22,327 nt of DNA from positions 1-22,327 of the forward strand of contig CAYHWE010000013.1 in assembly GCA_964360445.1 (NCBI GenBank). The letters run 5' to 3'. This document shows positions 13,006 to 20,187 of the stretch, piece after piece. The position numbers were made by a program, and so were the translations under genes. Every line of letters starts with the position of its first letter. Position 1 is the first letter of the stretch. This stretch comes from CAYHWE01 sp964360445. GTDB lineage: Bacteria > Patescibacteriota > Patescibacteriia > Patescibacteriales > JAKAJF01. Under the pieces are notes generated by a model, which saw only the letters and a list, made by a program, of their open reading frames with translations, searched no databases and was not told the DNA's origin.

Positions 13006-13998
13006 ATGAATTCAGACAAAAAAACAATCTTTTCGGGGGTGCAGCCGTCAGGGACTTTGCATATTGGCAATTATTTAGGGGCGCTTTTGCAGTGGGTGGA
13101 GATGCAGGAAAAATACAATTCTATTTTTTGCGTCGTCGATTACCATGCAATCACGGTCAAGCAGGATCCGGAAAAATTAAAAAAACAAATTTTAAACGTG
13201 GTTAAGGTCTATCTTGCGTCAGGCATTGATCCGAAAAAATCAACAATATTCCTGCAATCGCAAATCAGCGCGCATACGGAGTTGGCCTGGATTTTGAATA
13301 CGATAACGAAGACAGGCGAGCTTAATAAAATGACCCAGTTTAAAGATAAGGCCGGAAAAAATCAGGAGTCGGTGGGTGTCGGCTTGTATGATTATCCTGT
13401 CCTGATGGCCGCTGACATTCTTTTGTATAATACAGACATTGTACCGGTCGGCGAAGATCAGGTTCAGCACGTGGAATTGGCCCGTGATTTGGCAAAAAGA
13501 TTCAATAATACTTATGGCGATGTGTTTAGATTGCCGGAAGCGCAGCTGAAAAAAGAAGGCGCCCGCATCATGGGATTGGATGATCCGATGAAGAAGATGA
13601 GCAAGAGCGCGCCGACTCCGGCGAATTATATCGCCCTGACCGATTCTCCGGAAATTGCGACAAAAAAAATCATGCGCGCCGTGACCGACTCGGGAGCGGA
13701 GATTGAGTTTGATAAAAAAGACAAGCCGGCGATTTCAAATCTTTTGAATATTTATTCCCTTTTATCCGGAAAAAGCATAAAAGAGGTGGAAAAAGTTTAT
13801 AAGGACAAGGGGTATGGCGATTTTAAAAAAGGGCTTGCCCAAGTCGTTTCTCTTTTCTTGGTTGAGTTTCAAAAAGAATACAATAAATACAGCGATGACG
13901 ATGTGCGCGCGATTTTAGAAGAAGGCGCGAAAAAAGTCCACCCGATTGCGGATGAGAGTTTGAGGAAAGTGAAGGAGAAGCTGGGAGTGATTTTATAG
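13006..13998 (+). CDS. trpS: Tryptophanyl-tRNA synthetase
   Basis: A 330-residue class I aminoacyl-tRNA synthetase that charges tRNA-Trp. It shows the opening FSGVQPSGTLHIGNYLGA with the HIGH-type motif His19-Ile-Gly-Asn22, the tryptophan-site region YPVLMAADILLY, VGEDQVQHVELARD, and the KMSKS loop at 197-201. Length and motif spacing match bacterial TrpS (about 330). An in-frame ATG at 12964 would add 14 residues, but it lies within the predicted -10 box, so the start at 13006 is preferred. No Shine-Dalgarno precedes it. The gene stands alone between two repeat elements. Confidence 0.97.
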   Translation: MNSDKKTIFSGVQPSGTLHIGNYLGALLQWVEMQEKYNSIFCVVDYHAITVKQDPEKLKKQILNVVKVYLASGIDPKKSTIFLQSQISAHTELAWILNTITKTGELNKMTQFKDKAGKNQESVGVGLYDYPVLMAADILLYNTDIVPVGEDQVQHVELARDLAKRFNNTYGDVFRLPEAQLKKEGARIMGLDDPMKKMSKSAPTPANYIALTDSPEIATKKIMRAVTDSGAEIEFDKKDKPAISNLLNIYSLLSGKSIKEVEKVYKDKGYGDFKKGLAQVVSLFLVEFQKEYNKYSDDDVRAILEEGAKKVHPIADESLRKVKEKLGVIL

Positions 13999-14011
13999 AC
14001 CCCACCTTAAT

Positions 14012-14032
14012 CCTCCCCTTGCCAAGGGGAGG
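14012..14032 (+). repeat. CCTCCCCTT/AAGGGGAGG hairpin
   Basis: CCTCCCCTT (14012-14020), a GCC loop, and AAGGGGAGG (14024-14032) form a perfect 9-bp stem 15 bp before the glycosidase start codon. The right arm is purine-rich like a ribosome-binding site but lies farther from the ATG than usual. It could act as a weak stem-loop or be just another intergenic palindrome. Confidence 0.6.
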
Positions 14033-14046
14033 TAAATTGTAGGCAT

Positions 14047-15258
14047 ATGGACCAAAAAATAATAAAATTTCCGGATAATTTTACTTGGGGTGCGGCAACT
14101 TCTTCCCATCAGATCGAGGGCGGGCTTGTTAATGATTGGAGTGAGTGGGAGAAGAGCGAAAAAAGGATTAAGGCGTTGAAGAGGCAAAATAAGAATCCGG
14201 ATGATTTCATTTCCGGGAAAGCTTGCAATTCGTATGAGTTATTCGATGAAGATTTAAAATGTATCAAGGAATTGAATCTTAAAGCGTATCGGTTTTCAAT
14301 CGATTGGTCTCGCGTTGAGCCGGAGAAAGGGGTGTTCAGTGAGGAGGGGATGAATTATTATAAGAGTGTCGTCAAAAAATTAAAAGAGAACGGGGTTGAG
14401 CCGTTTGTTACGATCTGGCATTGGCCGGTTCCGCTTTGGCTCAAAGAAGAAGGCGGCTGGGAGGCAAAAAATATTGTTAAATATTTTACAGCTTTGACGG
14501 AAAAGATGGTATCCGAATTAGAAGGCGTTACATTTTGGATCACTTTGAACGAGCCGAATATCTATACTCTGAATTCATATATAACAGGAAAATGGCCGCC
14601 GCAGAAAAAGAACATTTTTTCGTGTTTGCGCGTTTATCATAAATTGATCAGGGCCCACAAAGCAGCTTATGCAGTTATCAAGAAAATAAATCCTTTTGCT
14701 CAAGTCGGCATTGCCGCCCATAATAATTTTTTTGAAGCTTATAATAATAGATTAGTAAATAATATCTTTAAAGGCTTGGCTGATTGGGGCTGGAACTTCT
14801 ATTTTTTGAATAAGATAAAAAACCACCAGGATTTCATCGGACTTAATCATTATTTCCATAATCGGATCAACTATGGATTCAACAAGAATGACAATGAACT
14901 GGTTTCTGATATGGGCTGGGAATTGTATCCGGAAGCGATTTTCCATTGTTTGCAGGATTTGAGGAAATATGGCAAGCCGGTTTATATCACCGAAAATGGA
15001 TTGGCTGACCGCGAAGATAAGTACAGGCCGTGGTTCATTAATGAATCGTTGAAAAATGTTTATAAGGCGATCCAGTTAGGAGTAGATGTGCGCGGATATT
15101 TTTACTGGTCGATGCTTGATAATTTTGAATGGGCTGCCGGTTGGGATCCGAAATTCGGATTATATAGCGTAGATAGGAAAACATTCAAACGGACTCCGCG
15201 CTCGAGCGCGAAGCTTTACTCTGAAATCTGTAAAAATAATGAGGTGATTGCGGAATAG
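14047..15258 (+). CDS. Glycoside hydrolase family 1 (beta-glycosidase)
   Basis: A 403-residue GH1 TIM-barrel enzyme hydrolysing beta-linked glucosides, galactosides or similar. Family landmarks: N-terminal FPDNFTWGAATSSHQIEGG, YRFSIDWSRVEP, the acid/base Glu169 in TLNEP, the nucleophile Glu316 in YITENGLAD, and C-terminal YWSMLDNFEWAAGW. It is shorter than typical GH1 (about 450), with trimmed barrel loops. It has HWPVPLWL where most bacterial enzymes have HWDLP. No signal peptide is seen, so it acts in the cytosol, perhaps on sugars or glycosides taken up from a host or neighbours. It ends just before a strong terminator. The substrate cannot be assigned. Confidence 0.93.
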   Translation: MDQKIIKFPDNFTWGAATSSHQIEGGLVNDWSEWEKSEKRIKALKRQNKNPDDFISGKACNSYELFDEDLKCIKELNLKAYRFSIDWSRVEPEKGVFSEEGMNYYKSVVKKLKENGVEPFVTIWHWPVPLWLKEEGGWEAKNIVKYFTALTEKMVSELEGVTFWITLNEPNIYTLNSYITGKWPPQKKNIFSCLRVYHKLIRAHKAAYAVIKKINPFAQVGIAAHNNFFEAYNNRLVNNIFKGLADWGWNFYFLNKIKNHQDFIGLNHYFHNRINYGFNKNDNELVSDMGWELYPEAIFHCLQDLRKYGKPVYITENGLADREDKYRPWFINESLKNVYKAIQLGVDVRGYFYWSMLDNFEWAAGWDPKFGLYSVDRKTFKRTPRSSAKLYSEICKNNEVIAE

Positions 15259-15260
15259 TC

Positions 15261-15290
15261 AAAAAACCCTGTAAAAATGCAGGGTTTTTT
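15261..15290 (+). terminator. Rho-independent terminator after GH1
   Basis: AAAAAACCCTG (15261-15271) and CAGGGTTTTTT (15280-15290) form a perfect 11-bp stem around TAAAAATG and start 3 bp after the stop codon. The symmetric A/T tracts would permit termination in either direction. Confidence 0.9.
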
Positions 15291-15298
15291 AGTTGGTA

Positions 15299-15327
15299 TT
15301 GCCAAAATTGTGAATTCGTGGTATAAT
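15299..15327 (+). promoter_or_regulatory. Promoter of the YdjM-like gene
   Basis: TTGCCA (15299-15304) and TATAAT (15322-15327) with 17 bp between. The leader is about 28 nt and carries a full GGAGGTG ribosome-binding site at 15350-15356. Confidence 0.75.
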
Positions 15328-15361
15328 TATAAATCGTACATTAAAACTCGGAGGTGTTAAA

Positions 15362-15922
15362 TTGATAATACATCTTTTTGTCGGCAGTCTTATTTTCTTG
15401 CTTTTTGGGTGGCTATACGGCTGGGAAATGACAGGGTGGGATCTCATTCTCGGTGCATTTTTTGGAGCGTTTCCGGACTTAGTTAGCTTCATAGTCAAGC
15501 CAAACGCTAAAATCAACAAGGAGTCACACAAGCACCGGGACAACATCACACATGCACTTGTATTTCCTGTGTTTGTCTTTTTGGTGAATCTTCCTCTTTG
15601 GGGATGGCAGTGGAGCGTGATGATTGGTTTGGCTGTCTTGTCTCATCCGTTGCTCGACACATTCGGCATCGGCTGGGGCGTGAAGCTGTTTTATCCTTGG
15701 AGTCTTAAAACCTATAAACTTTTTTACGGGGGTAAGATTTTAAAAATCTTCAACACTCCGGAAGAAGCGGATAGGGAGGCCGAGAAATATGGCATGGATG
15801 ATTGGATAAAAAGAGTGTACTTTTCTTTTAGTCCAAACTTTGTTGCCGAGAAAATTTTTGGCATTATAGAGTGGATTTCTTTGATCGCACTCATAGTGTT
15901 GCTTTACAAGACCCCATGGTAA
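15362..15922 (+). CDS. YdjM-like membrane-bound metal-dependent hydrolase
   Basis: A 186-residue integral membrane protein of the YdjM (LexA-binding, inner-membrane metal-dependent hydrolase) family. Hydrophobic helices surround conserved polar motifs: FPD near residue 40, HKHRDNITHA around 59-68, and SHPLLDTFG around 97-105. These supply the Asp and His residues thought to bind metal. The start is a TTG at 15362, chosen because GGAGGTG at 15350-15356 lies 5 bp upstream. This is the clearest Shine-Dalgarno in the window, while most neighbours have none. It has its own promoter, and a terminator overlapping its last codons makes it a single-gene unit. Such a self-contained unit with a different initiation style may have been acquired by transfer (inference). 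The biochemical role of the family is poorly known. Confidence 0.85.
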   Translation: MIIHLFVGSLIFLLFGWLYGWEMTGWDLILGAFFGAFPDLVSFIVKPNAKINKESHKHRDNITHALVFPVFVFLVNLPLWGWQWSVMIGLAVLSHPLLDTFGIGWGVKLFYPWSLKTYKLFYGGKILKIFNTPEEADREAEKYGMDDWIKRVYFSFSPNFVAEKIFGIIEWISLIALIVLLYKTPW

Positions 15923-15937
15923 ACGGGGTCTTTTTTC
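15908..15937 (+). terminator. Terminator overlapping the 3' end of the YdjM-like gene
   Basis: AAGACCCC (15908-15915) pairs with GGGGTCTT (15925-15932), followed by a T-run. The left arm lies within the last codons (Lys-Thr-Pro) and the stop codon at 15920 is in the loop. Confidence 0.85.
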
Positions 15938-15967
15938 TTTGCATAAATTTTATGTTAAAATAAAAGT

Positions 15968-16936
15968 ATGACTTGGCTTATTGTGACCATCGCTTCATAT
16001 TTTATCAATGCCGGCGTTTATGTCGGTGATAAGTTTTTATTGTCCAAAAAAATCCACTCTTCGATCGCGTATGCTTTTTATGTCGGCATCTGGAGTATTT
16101 TGAATTTTGTTCTGCTTATTTTCGCTCCCTGGGTGCCCGGTCCTCGCGAATTAATGATTGATCTGTTCGCCGGAGCCTTATTCCTTTTGACTCTAGTGTT
16201 TTGGTATAAAGCTTTGCACCAGAGCGAGGCGACCAGGGTTGTCCCGATTGTCGGAGCCCTAGTCCCGATTTTCAGTTTTATTCTTTCTTTCCTGTTTTTA
16301 GGAGAAACCTTAAATCAAAGCCAGCTGGTCGCTTTTTTCATCTTGATTGCGGGTGGCGTTTTGATTTCGATAAAACAGACAAAACTTTATCTTCTTAAGG
16401 CGGTTGCAATCAGGTTCCAGGATGTGTTGGGGGATTTTTTCGGCGTAGCCAATGCGGAATATAGGCCGACAAGACGATTGGTCATGAATTCCGTAATTTC
16501 CGCTTTCTTTTTTGCCGCTTATTATGTCTTGATGAAATATGTTTATATGCATCAGCCTTTTATCGGCAGCTTTGTCTGGTCCCGCATGGGCACATTTTTA
16601 GGCGTATTGGTTATTCTATTAGTCCCGTCTTGGCGCAGACTCATAAAGAAGCACAGAGGGGATGCCAGCAAGACAAAGAATTTAGAATTTTTCCTTGTAG
16701 TAAGATTATTTGCGGCGATTGCCTTTATCATGCTAAATTGGGCAATCAGCCTGGGGAATGTGGCTATGACAAATGCCCTGCAGGGAGTGCAGTATCTGTT
16801 TTTGATCCTGCTTGTCCTGGTCCTTTCGTCCCGATTCCCTCATTTCTTGAAAGAAGAATTGGGCGGAGGAGTCTTACTTCAGAAAATCATCGGAGCGGTA
16901 TTGGTCAGTTTGGGACTTTGGGTGTTGATAATATGA
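15968..16936 (+). CDS. EamA/DMT-family membrane transporter
   Basis: A 322-residue protein with about ten hydrophobic helices in two related halves, as in drug/metabolite transporters. The first half ends with the EamA-typical PIVGALVPIFSFILSFLFLGE (about 94-114), and the second half has LQGVQYLFLILLVLVL followed by LLQKIIGAVLVSLGLWVL. A longer hydrophilic loop (about 140-170 and 218-235) separates the halves. Substrates of this superfamily vary widely (amino acids, nucleotide sugars, purines, drugs) and none can be assigned. The ATG lies only about 35 bp after the preceding terminator stem with no Shine-Dalgarno; a weak TAAAAT at 15956-15961 could be its -10 box, giving leaderless mRNA. It is followed by a copy of the 82-bp repeat. 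Confidence 0.85.
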   Translation: MTWLIVTIASYFINAGVYVGDKFLLSKKIHSSIAYAFYVGIWSILNFVLLIFAPWVPGPRELMIDLFAGALFLLTLVFWYKALHQSEATRVVPIVGALVPIFSFILSFLFLGETLNQSQLVAFFILIAGGVLISIKQTKLYLLKAVAIRFQDVLGDFFGVANAEYRPTRRLVMNSVISAFFFAAYYVLMKYVYMHQPFIGSFVWSRMGTFLGVLVILLVPSWRRLIKKHRGDASKTKNLEFFLVVRLFAAIAFIMLNWAISLGNVAMTNALQGVQYLFLILLVLVLSSRFPHFLKEELGGGVLLQKIIGAVLVSLGLWVLII

Positions 16937-16944
16937 TTTTAGGT

Positions 16945-17026
16945 TGTCATTTCGAATGAGCGGGAGCAAGTGAGAAATCTCGGCAAGCGCGTTGGATGAG
17001 ATCTCTCGCATCCGCTCGAGATGACA
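16945..17026 (+). repeat. Dispersed inverted-repeat element, copy 3
   Basis: The third copy of the TGTCATTTCGAATGAGCG / CGCTCGAGATGACA element, 82 bp, between the EamA-type gene and the O-antigen-ligase-like gene. Its right 40 bp are identical to the copy at 1886-1968. Confidence 0.85.
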
Positions 17027-17044
17027 AGATAAGTTTATTTTAAA

Positions 17045-18457
17045 ATGTTAAATATTTTTCTTCTGGCAATTTTTTCTGGCGCTTTTACTTATCTGTCTTT
17101 CCGTAAATTTGAATGGGCGGTTTTGTTTGCCATTTTTTTGTTGCCAAGCTATCTGATCAGGTTTGATATTTTCGGATTGCCCATGACGCTTTTGGAAATG
17201 ATGATTTTGATCGTTTTTTTTGTCTGGGTTTTGAAAAATTATCGTCAGATCATATCGAATGCGAAAAGCGCCTGGCGGGGAAAAAGGGAGACGGTCCGTT
17301 ATCCTTTTGACTGGGAAATCATTTTTCTCCTGATCGTTTCTTTGGCTGCGGTCGCGACCGCCGGATTCAGGAGCGATGCTTTCGGGATCTGGAAGGCATA
17401 TTTTTTAGAGCCGATCTTATTGTTTTTTATCATCCTGAATACGTTCAGGGGGTTTGCCGGATTGCGTAAGATTTTGTGGAGTTTATCGGCCTCTGTCTTT
17501 TTTATTTCCGCTTTCGCGGTATACCAAAAAATCACCGGCGATTTTATCCTTAATCCGTCTTGGGCTGATGCGGATACGAGAAGAGTAGTGTCTTTTTTCG
17601 GCTATCCGAATGCTGTCGGTTTGTTTTTAGCTCCGCTGGTCATGATTTTTATCGGCTGGCTGGCGCAGGAAATTAAAAATAAAACTGCTATTTTGAATTA
17701 TGGATTCAAGACAAACAGGACCATTGCCGCAGCCGTCATGATATTATTATCTTTGGCCTCAATTCTGTTCGCCAGAAGCGAGGGGGCTTTGATCGGCATA
17801 ATTGCCGGGTCGCTCGTATTTTTATTATTGCACAGAAAATTAAGATGGGCGGCACTGATATTGCTTATCGCGGCATCCGCGGCGTTTTATTCCATTCAGC
17901 CGGTAAGGGATTATACGATCAACAAGATCACCCTGTCTGATTTTTCCGGCCAGGTCAGGAAAATCCAATGGGCTGAAACATGGGAAATGCTCCAGCGCGG
18001 AAGAATCATCTCCGGCGCAGGCCTGGCCAATTACCAGAGAATGGTCGCGCCTTACCATCAGACGGGATTTTTCTTTAATCGGGATAATGATCCGGAATTC
18101 CATAAAAAAACTGTTTTTGACGCAGAATACAGGAAAAAATATTGGCAGCCTTTGGAAATTTACCTTTATCCGCATAATATCTTTTTGAATTTTTGGGTGG
18201 AATTGGGTTTGAGCGGGCTGGTCTTGTTCATATGGATTATTGGCAGGTTTTTTGACATCGGAATATCCTTGATGAAAAATGGATTTTCAGATTATGGATT
18301 TATGACAGCAGGACTGATTGCCGCCATGATCGTCATAGTCGTCCATGGCCTGGTTGATGTCCCTTATTTTAAAAATGACTTGGCGGCGATGTTCTGGATC
18401 CTGATAGCCATGATGGGTATGATCAGTTCCGACGCCTCATTGAATGTAAACGTATGA
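17045..18457 (+). CDS. O-antigen ligase / polymerase-like membrane protein
   Basis: A 470-residue protein with about 10-12 hydrophobic helices and the Wzy_C (O-antigen ligase) layout. It has a central membrane segment with FGYPNAVGLFLAPL (about 181-194) and SILFARSEGALIGIIAGSLV. A large external loop (about 285-380) contains AETWEMLQRGRIISGAGLANY and ends in YPHNIFLNFWVELGLSGL, which matches the conserved HN.xL...E.GxxG motif of this family. Such proteins transfer or polymerise lipid-linked glycans at the cell surface. With ManC in the window it suggests synthesis of surface polysaccharide or glycosylation of surface proteins. Ligase and polymerase roles cannot be separated by sequence. Its stop overlaps the next start by 4 bp (ATGA), so the two are probably translationally coupled. 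Confidence 0.88.
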   Translation: MLNIFLLAIFSGAFTYLSFRKFEWAVLFAIFLLPSYLIRFDIFGLPMTLLEMMILIVFFVWVLKNYRQIISNAKSAWRGKRETVRYPFDWEIIFLLIVSLAAVATAGFRSDAFGIWKAYFLEPILLFFIILNTFRGFAGLRKILWSLSASVFFISAFAVYQKITGDFILNPSWADADTRRVVSFFGYPNAVGLFLAPLVMIFIGWLAQEIKNKTAILNYGFKTNRTIAAAVMILLSLASILFARSEGALIGIIAGSLVFLLLHRKLRWAALILLIAASAAFYSIQPVRDYTINKITLSDFSGQVRKIQWAETWEMLQRGRIISGAGLANYQRMVAPYHQTGFFFNRDNDPEFHKKTVFDAEYRKKYWQPLEIYLYPHNIFLNFWVELGLSGLVLFIWIIGRFFDIGISLMKNGFSDYGFMTAGLIAAMIVIVVHGLVDVPYFKNDLAAMFWILIAMMGMISSDASLNVNV

Positions 18458-19170
18458 GCATTGTTTTACAAAAATATATAGCCCAAGGCGGAAAGTATTC
18501 AAGGCGTGAAGCCGAAGAGCTGATCAGAAGGGGATTGGTGGCCGTAAATGGAAAAAAAGCGGAATTGGGGATGAGGGCGGAAGATGGCGATCTGATCGAA
18601 GTCAGGAAGCGCAGGCTTGATTTGGCGAAAGAACAGATGTATATTAAACTTAATAAGCCGGTCGGATTCACCTCGACAAGCAAGGATTTCAAGGGCGAGA
18701 AGAATATCTTTGACCTTGTAAGGATAAAAGAAAAGCTCATAATTGCCGGAAGATTAGATAAAAACAGCCGTGGGCTGATTCTTCTTACGAATGATGGCGA
18801 GTTGGTACAAAAAATAACGCATCCCAGTTTTGAGCATGAAAAAGAATACATCATAACGATCACAGAGCCGGAAATTTTCGATAATGAGCTGCCCAGGATC
18901 TTAAGCAGCTTTAAAAAAGGAATCGATATCGGAGAGGATGATGGCGTGGTAAGGGTTAAGGATATAAGGTATTTGGGAGCGAATAAGTTCGCGATAGTTT
19001 TGACTCAGGGCAAGAAAAGGCAGTTAAGAAGGATGTTTTATGAGATGGGGTATCAGGTATCCGACTTATTGCGAGTCAGGATCGGAAATTTAAAATTAAA
19101 TGATTTGCCAGAGGGCAGATGGCAGCTTTTGACTAAAAAAGAAATTGCAGACTTAAAAGAAATCTATTAA
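18454..19170 (+). CDS. rRNA pseudouridine synthase, RsuA/RluB/RluE/RluF family
   Basis: A 238-residue protein with an N-terminal S4 RNA-binding domain (about 1-50, SRREAEELIRRGLVAVNG) and a catalytic domain with the active-site motif AGRLDKNSRGLILLTNDG, whose nucleophile is Asp102. A KKRQLRRMFYEMGY segment near 190-204 is typical of the family. It isomerises a uridine in 16S or 23S rRNA to pseudouridine. The exact site is not predictable, though the length resembles RluB/RluF more than a fused form. The start overlaps the upstream stop (ATGA at 18454-18457). tRNA-Ser starts 6 bp after its stop, so a shared transcript with tRNA processing is likely. Confidence 0.94.
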   Translation: MSIVLQKYIAQGGKYSRREAEELIRRGLVAVNGKKAELGMRAEDGDLIEVRKRRLDLAKEQMYIKLNKPVGFTSTSKDFKGEKNIFDLVRIKEKLIIAGRLDKNSRGLILLTNDGELVQKITHPSFEHEKEYIITITEPEIFDNELPRILSSFKKGIDIGEDDGVVRVKDIRYLGANKFAIVLTQGKKRQLRRMFYEMGYQVSDLLRVRIGNLKLNDLPEGRWQLLTKKEIADLKEIY

Positions 19171-19176
19171 TTCTTT

Positions 19177-19265
19177 GGTGGAGTGGCTCGAGTGGTTGAA
19201 GGCGCCGCTCTCGAAAAGCGGTATATCCCAAAAGGGTATCGTGAGTTCAAATCTCACCTCCACCG
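19177..19265 (+). tRNA. tRNA-Ser(CGA)
   Basis: An 89-nt class II tRNA: acceptor GGTGGAG pairs with CTCCACC; the anticodon stem is CCGCT/AGCGG around CTCGAAA with anticodon CGA; the long variable arm is TATCCC-AAAA-GGGTA; the T arm is GTGAG-TTCAAAT-CTCAC; the discriminator is G. CCA is not encoded. Confidence 0.96.
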
Positions 19266-19281
19266 CATAGATTATTATATT

Positions 19282-20070
19282 ATGTCTAAAATACACGAAT
19301 TGATTCCGTTGGACAAGCCTTTGGTTATTTTCGATTTGGAAACCACAGGCCTTTCTTTGAACATGGACAGGATCATCGAATTGGCTTATGTAAAAATATT
19401 TCCGGACGGAAGGATGAAAAAGGCCGATATGTTTATCAACCCTGAAATGGAAATATCGGAGGAATCGTCAGCCGTGCATGGGATCAAGAATAAAGATGTC
19501 GCGGACAAGCCGACATTTAAGGACTTGGCCCAGGAACTTTGGGCTGTCTTTCAAGGTTCCCATTACAGCGGTTTCAATATCGTAAACTTCGACCTGCCTG
19601 TCCTGAGAAGAGAATTTTTAAGGGCGGGCCTTGATTTTGATTACCATGAAGCGAAAATCATCGATTCGAAAGTGATTTATAACTATATGGAGCCGAGGAC
19701 ATTGTCGGCGGCTTTCAAATTTTATTGCGGCAAAGAGCATTATGATGCCCATAGCGCTCTTGCGGACGTAGAGGCGACGGCTGAGGTCCTGGAGAAGCAG
19801 ATGAAAAAGTATAAAGAAGTCAGAGACTGGGAGTTCGTCAATAAGATACATAAAGCAAAAGAGGATCGATATGTCGATAATGACAGGAAATTCTATTGGC
19901 GCAACGGCGAGGCGTATTTTTCCTTTTCAAAGCATAGGGATGTTTCTTTGGCAAAGGTGGCGCAGACAGACCCGGGTTTTTTGAATTGGATCTTGCAGGC
20001 TGATTTTTCCGAGGAAATGAAAAATATCGTCCGCAATGCTTTAAATGGGAATTTTCCTTCTAAAAAGTGA
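19282..20070 (+). CDS. DEDDh 3'-5' exonuclease (DnaQ/ExoX-like)
   Basis: A 262-residue protein. The exonuclease domain (about 10-180) has ExoI Asp18-Leu-Glu20 in FDLETTGL, ExoII in GFNIVNFD with Asp104, and ExoIII His157...Asp162 in HSALAD, completing the DEDDh set. A C-terminal domain (about 205-260) with FSKHRD..LAKVAQTDPGFLNWIL resembles the small domain found after the nuclease in ExoX-type proteins. It degrades single strands from the 3' end, either as a proofreading subunit or as a stand-alone nuclease. Lack of polymerase-binding features visible to me favours stand-alone. The frame extends upstream into tRNA-Ser, but ATG 19282, 17 bp after the tRNA, gives the correct domain start. No Shine-Dalgarno is seen. 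Confidence 0.93.
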   Translation: MSKIHELIPLDKPLVIFDLETTGLSLNMDRIIELAYVKIFPDGRMKKADMFINPEMEISEESSAVHGIKNKDVADKPTFKDLAQELWAVFQGSHYSGFNIVNFDLPVLRREFLRAGLDFDYHEAKIIDSKVIYNYMEPRTLSAAFKFYCGKEHYDAHSALADVEATAEVLEKQMKKYKEVRDWEFVNKIHKAKEDRYVDNDRKFYWRNGEAYFSFSKHRDVSLAKVAQTDPGFLNWILQADFSEEMKNIVRNALNGNFPSKK

Positions 20071-20074
20071 ATTA

Positions 20075-20104
20075 TTGACGAAAAGGGTGGAAAAATGTTA
20101 TTAT
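20075..20104 (+). promoter_or_regulatory. Probable promoter of the LysM-M23 gene
   Basis: TTGACG (20075-20080) and TATTAT (20099-20104) are 18 bp apart, with a TGT just before the -10 box (extended -10). An overlapping TATAAT lies at 20102-20107. The start would be near 20111, about 77 nt before the first conventional start codon of the next gene. Confidence 0.6.
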
Positions 20105-20187
20105 AATCTCATAATAATAAAAATATTCCAAGCAGAAGATTTAGAAAAATATCCCGAAGCGGTAAAAAGAACAGGTTTAAGAGAATA

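Noticed and set aside
16630..16959. 109-codon + strand frame inside the EamA-type transporter
   Set aside because: It overlaps the conserved membrane half of the transporter in another frame and has no ribosome-binding site or domain.
19183..19281. N-terminal extension of the exonuclease through tRNA-Ser
   Set aside because: The frame is open through the tRNA, but the tRNA cloverleaf is complete, and ATG 19282 places the nuclease domain at the normal distance from the N-terminus.
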